Of a DNA stretch of 8,870 bases, positions 7,327 through 8,870 are shown one piece after another. The first letter of the stretch is position 1; the number at the start of each line of letters is the position of its first letter. Both the position numbers and the translations under genes were made by a program. The stretch comes from Planctomycetota bacterium (GTDB taxonomy: Bacteria > Planctomycetota > Planctomycetia > Pirellulales > Thermoguttaceae): assembly GCA_023621895.1 (NCBI GenBank), contig JAMOAF010000468.1:1-8870 (forward strand), written 5' to 3'. The notes under the pieces were generated by a model. That model worked only from the letters and a program-made list of their open reading frames with translations. It searched no databases and was not told the DNA's origin.

Positions 7327-7749
7327 TCATGGTGGTGGAAACGCCTGGTCCTTGATATAGGCCGTTCCATGGAACAAGGCGACCAGCGCTCCGGCATCGT
7401 CCGTCACGCGGACCGAGCAGGTGGAAATCCGCCTCGTCCGCGAGACCTCGCTGGCCTCGGCATAGAGGGTCCCCGACTGCGTCGCCTTGAGAAACGACAG
7501 GTTCGTGTTGATCGCCACCGCCACGCGGCCGTGCGAGTTGGAGGCCATCGCAAAAGCCAGGTCGGCGAGCGTGAAGATCGCCCCACCCTGCACGATCCCG
7601 ACGCTGTTCAAGTGCCGGTCTTCGATTGGGAGCACGGCCGTGGCGTGGCCGCGCCGCAGCTCGACCGGCCGGATGCCGCTGGAGATCGCGAAGTGGTCAT
7701 TCTCAAAATGGCGGCGGACGGCCTCCAGATCGATCGATGGTTCCGGCAT
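7327..7749 (-). CDS. PaaI-family hotdog-fold thioesterase
   Basis: From ATG 7749 this gives 140 residues, the normal size for a single hotdog-fold acyl-CoA thioesterase, which hydrolyses acyl-CoA in the cytoplasm as a multimer. The frame extends upstream to 7908, but the extra 53 residues look noncoding (Arg/Gly-rich, nothing family-like) and the family normally starts about here. The core motif is HLNSVGIVQGGAIFTLADLAFAMAS (46-70), matching N-x-x-G-x-x-H-G-G-x-x-x-x-L-x-D: N48, the GG pair and the catalytic D63 are kept, while the usual histidine is Q54. The rest of the fold is seen in VAVAINTNLSFLKAT (77-90), ending in FHGTAYIKDQ. It lies 13 bases upstream of the isomerase-like gene, so the two are probably one transcript, but the acyl substrate and the reason for the pairing are unknown. 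Confidence 0.87.
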   Translation of the reverse strand: MPEPSIDLEAVRRHFENDHFAISSGIRPVELRRGHATAVLPIEDRHLNSVGIVQGGAIFTLADLAFAMASNSHGRVAVAINTNLSFLKATQSGTLYAEASEVSRTRRISTCSVRVTDDAGALVALFHGTAYIKDQAFPPP

Positions 7750-7810
7750 GCTGCACAGCCTTGGCGTGGATGGTCGCGTGTCAAAAAAGGCGCCGATTTC
7801 CTCGCCCCGC

Positions 7811-7839
7811 ATTGTAAGCCTTCGGCCACCGGCCGTCAG
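7811..7839 (-). promoter_or_regulatory. Possible promoter for the thioesterase/isomerase-like pair
   Basis: On the minus strand CTGACG (7839 to 7834) and TACAAT (7816 to 7811) are separated by 17 bases, matching the sigma70 consensus at 4 of 6 and 5 of 6 positions. Transcription would begin near 7804, about 55 bases before ATG 7749. It lies in the 215-base gap after the DoxX gene, so it would let the pair be expressed independently of doxX. The evidence is positional and consensus-based only. Confidence 0.35.
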
Positions 7840-7964
7840 CAAGACATTGCAGCGATCTTCCGCGCCCGCCACCATACCACGGCGGCGCGAGGCGAGCGGC
7901 GTGCACAATCGCGTCTTGCGGGCGCGCGGCGGGCCGTTCCATCAGGAACCGAGCGGCATCGCTC

Positions 7965-8414
7965 TCAGGAGGCGGCTTCGACCTGTTTCGTTTCGCGCGC
8001 CCTGCCGAAAAGGAACGCATCGAGCCCCAAGCGGCCCGATCCGAGGATCAGCAGCAGAACGGCGCACGCGAGATAGGTGGCCGGCAGTTCGTAAGAGGCT
8101 CCGACGGTGCTCACGAAGGGATGTCCCGCCGGCACGTGGACCTTGGCGATCGCGACGACCATCACGCCGGCGATACCCAGGGAGGCGAGCCGCGTCAGAA
8201 ACCCCACGATCAAGGCGATGCCGCCGCCGAACTCCGCCACGGCGGCTAGCGCCAAGAGCGCTGCGGGCATCGCCGCATCCGGCCCCATCCAGCCCACCGG
8301 GTCCTGGATTTTCGGCCAGCCGTGGAGAATGAACGCCGCGCCCATCACCAGCCGGAGCACAAGAAGCCCCAGGGAACCCAGCCACCCGGTCGTTTCGCAA
8401 TAAAACAGTCGCAT
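7965..8414 (-). CDS. DoxX family membrane protein
   Basis: This 149-residue integral membrane protein belongs to the DoxX family, small four-helix proteins of the inner membrane. Some members are linked to terminal oxidase or thiol-redox complexes; many have no assigned role. Hydrophobic segments lie at about 12-31 (GSLGLLVLRLVMGAAFILHG), 50-71, 76-95 and 109-127. Family marks include RLVMGAAFILHGWPKI (21-36), EFGGGIALIVGFLTRLAS (61-78) and a conserved late GRLGLD (127-132). The C-terminus is short, charged and probably cytoplasmic. ATG 8414 is preceded by GGAAAGG about 9-10 bases upstream, a fair ribosome binding site. It reads in the same direction as the thioesterase and isomerase-like genes but is 215 bases away, so it may be a separate unit. 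Its upstream region is occupied by palindromic repeats. Confidence 0.88.
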   Translation of the reverse strand: MRLFYCETTGWLGSLGLLVLRLVMGAAFILHGWPKIQDPVGWMGPDAAMPAALLALAAVAEFGGGIALIVGFLTRLASLGIAGVMVVAIAKVHVPAGHPFVSTVGASYELPATYLACAVLLLILGSGRLGLDAFLFGRARETKQVEAAS

Positions 8415-8444
8415 GGATGCGTGCCTTTCCGAATTCTACTCCCG

Positions 8445-8468
8445 GCTCCCAAGCTCCCGCTTGGGAAC
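8445..8468. repeat. Palindromic repeat, copy 1 (GCTCCCAAGC..GCTTGGGAAC)
   Basis: An imperfect inverted repeat: GCTCCCAAGC, a TCCC spacer, then GCTTGGGAAC, with 9 of 10 arm positions pairing. Its core matches copy 2 at 8497-8520. Short palindromes with the CCCAAGCT/AGCTTGGG core are, to my knowledge, common dispersed intergenic elements in planctomycetes and cyanobacteria. In RNA it would fold into a hairpin within the doxX leader or upstream region. Confidence 0.65.
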
Positions 8469-8496
8469 CCCACTCACGGCCAACACCACCCTCCTT

Positions 8497-8520
8497 GCTC
8501 CCAAGCTGGAGCTTGGGAGC
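8497..8520. repeat. Palindromic repeat, copy 2 (perfect 11-bp arms)
   Basis: A perfect inverted repeat: GCTCCCAAGCT, a two-base GG centre, AGCTTGGGAGC. It starts 52 bases after copy 1 and shares the GCTCCCAAGCT arm with it. There is no U-rich tail, so terminator function is not supported. The shared arm and the compact pair suggest a small dispersed palindromic unit (REP-like). Confidence 0.7.
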
Positions 8521-8610
8521 GAGTTAACTGGGATTATACACTTCGGCCATCCATCCAGTCTCTGGTCGGTGTTAGAGTTGCCCGACAAATTGCCCAAGTG
8601 GCCAAAATCG

Positions 8611-8664
8611 ACACGGATCGATATCGGATGCTCTCGCGTACGGCATGGAAGAATGGATCGCGAA
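8611..8664. repeat. 54-bp direct repeat, copy A
   Basis: The sequence starting ACACGGATCGATATCGG and ending ATGGATCGCGAA matches 8817-8870 at 52 of 54 positions; differences are C/T at 8635 versus 8841 and A/G at 8640 versus 8846. Copy A is followed by a second ATCGCGAA (8665-8672), duplicating the repeat's last eight bases. Such identity in noncoding DNA points to a recent duplication or a selected element. Confidence 0.85.
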
Positions 8665-8730
8665 ATCGCGAAAAAGAGCAAGTAGCCGGAGCACCCGTTT
8701 GGCGGAAAGCTGCCTCTTCATCCTCTCTGC

Positions 8731-8762
8731 TTTCGCGCTTTCGCCCTTTCGCGCTTTCGCGA
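8731..8762. repeat. Four-unit 8-bp tandem repeat (TTTCGCNN)
   Basis: Four consecutive octamers occur: TTTCGCGC, TTTCGCCC, TTTCGCGC and TTTCGCGA. They differ only in the last two bases of each unit. The array lies between the two copies of the 54-bp direct repeat, inside the 206-base interval. Noncoding function is unknown; replication slippage is the simplest explanation for its origin. Confidence 0.75.
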
Positions 8763-8816
8763 TCCCCCGACAACGATGCTCAAGTCTCCAGTTGCGGTTG
8801 GAATCCAACGATCGTA

Positions 8817-8870
8817 ACACGGATCGATATCGGATGCTCTTGCGTGCGGCATGGAAGAATGGATCGCGAA
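8817..8870. repeat. 54-bp direct repeat, copy B (reaches window edge)
   Basis: This matches copy A (8611-8664) at 52 of 54 positions and stops only because the window ends, so the true repeat may be longer. The start-to-start spacing is 206 bases. If the homology continues beyond the edge, the unit would be a 206-bp tandem repeat carrying the octamer array. Confidence 0.8.

Larger units (their letters stand above)
8415..8870. other. Repeat-rich noncoding region upstream of doxX
   Basis: This 456-base stretch has no frame with family-like sequence. Short open frames on both strands (8413-8685 plus; 8436-8681 and 8572-8820 minus) give Arg/Ser-rich translations that cross the repeats, so they are judged non-genic. 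It contains two palindromes, an 8-bp tandem repeat and a 54-bp direct repeat (listed separately). It looks more AT-rich than the genes on its left. It also supplies the doxX leader; a possible -10 (TAGAAT, minus strand, 8438 to 8433) sits just upstream of the doxX ribosome binding site without a good -35. Confidence 0.6.

Noticed and set aside
7750..7908. 53-residue N-terminal extension of the thioesterase
   Set aside because: The extension has no family similarity and covers the likely promoter; ATG 7749 gives the usual family length.
7951..7964. Small hairpin GAGCG-GCAT-CGCTC immediately after the doxX stop, considered as a terminator
   Set aside because: The arms are only five bases and no U-rich run follows on the minus strand.
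8413..8685. 90-codon plus-strand open frame across the right-hand palindromes
   Set aside because: It runs through two palindromes and part of a direct repeat, has no recognisable motif, and overlaps the doxX leader on the opposite strand.
8611..8870. Direct repeats considered as a CRISPR array
   Set aside because: There are only two 54-bp copies separated by about 150 bases, with no regular short spacers and no cas genes in the window.

Overview
The window looks like a high-GC planctomycete chromosome fragment, probably near the Pirellulales. This is inferred from gene content: a secreted HEAT-repeat protein, a kinase-like protein with the characteristic planctomycete N-terminal helical leader, an exported ceramidase-like hydrolase, a Tat-exported sugar-isomerase-like protein, and weak or absent Shine-Dalgarno sequences. 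No species can be named from sequence alone.

Layout. On the minus strand, 1-1187 holds the first 395 residues of a HEAT-repeat protein that runs off the left edge. A divergent intergenic region of about 170 bp, with a TATAAT-type promoter and a 12-bp CACGTG palindrome, separates it from a plus-strand group. That group is moaB (1360-1869), a catalytically degenerate Ser/Thr kinase-like membrane protein with a beta-helix-like outer domain (1948-4227), and an exported neutral-ceramidase-like hydrolase (4344-5753). The hydrolase ends by overlapping, tail to tail, a minus-strand group: a Tat-exported protein of the L-fucose/L-arabinose isomerase fold (5739-7313), a PaaI-type hotdog thioesterase 13 bp upstream of it (7327-7749), and a DoxX-family membrane protein (7965-8414). 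The last 450 bases carry no convincing gene. They hold two palindromic repeats of the CCCAAGCT..AGCTTGGG type, a four-unit 8-bp tandem repeat, and a 54-bp direct repeat whose copies start 206 bp apart, the second cut by the window edge.

How the genes fit together. The thioesterase and isomerase-like genes are probably co-transcribed (13-bp gap, good ribosome binding site). MoaB serves molybdenum cofactor synthesis and has no evident link to its neighbours. The kinase-like gene, hydrolase and isomerase-like protein all act at or beyond the membrane, but no shared pathway can be shown. I see no defence system, CRISPR array, integrase, transposase, rRNA or tRNA. The most notable points are the pseudokinase/beta-helix architecture, the ceramidase-like protein lacking the classical nucleophile motif, the exported isomerase fold, and the repeat-rich right end.
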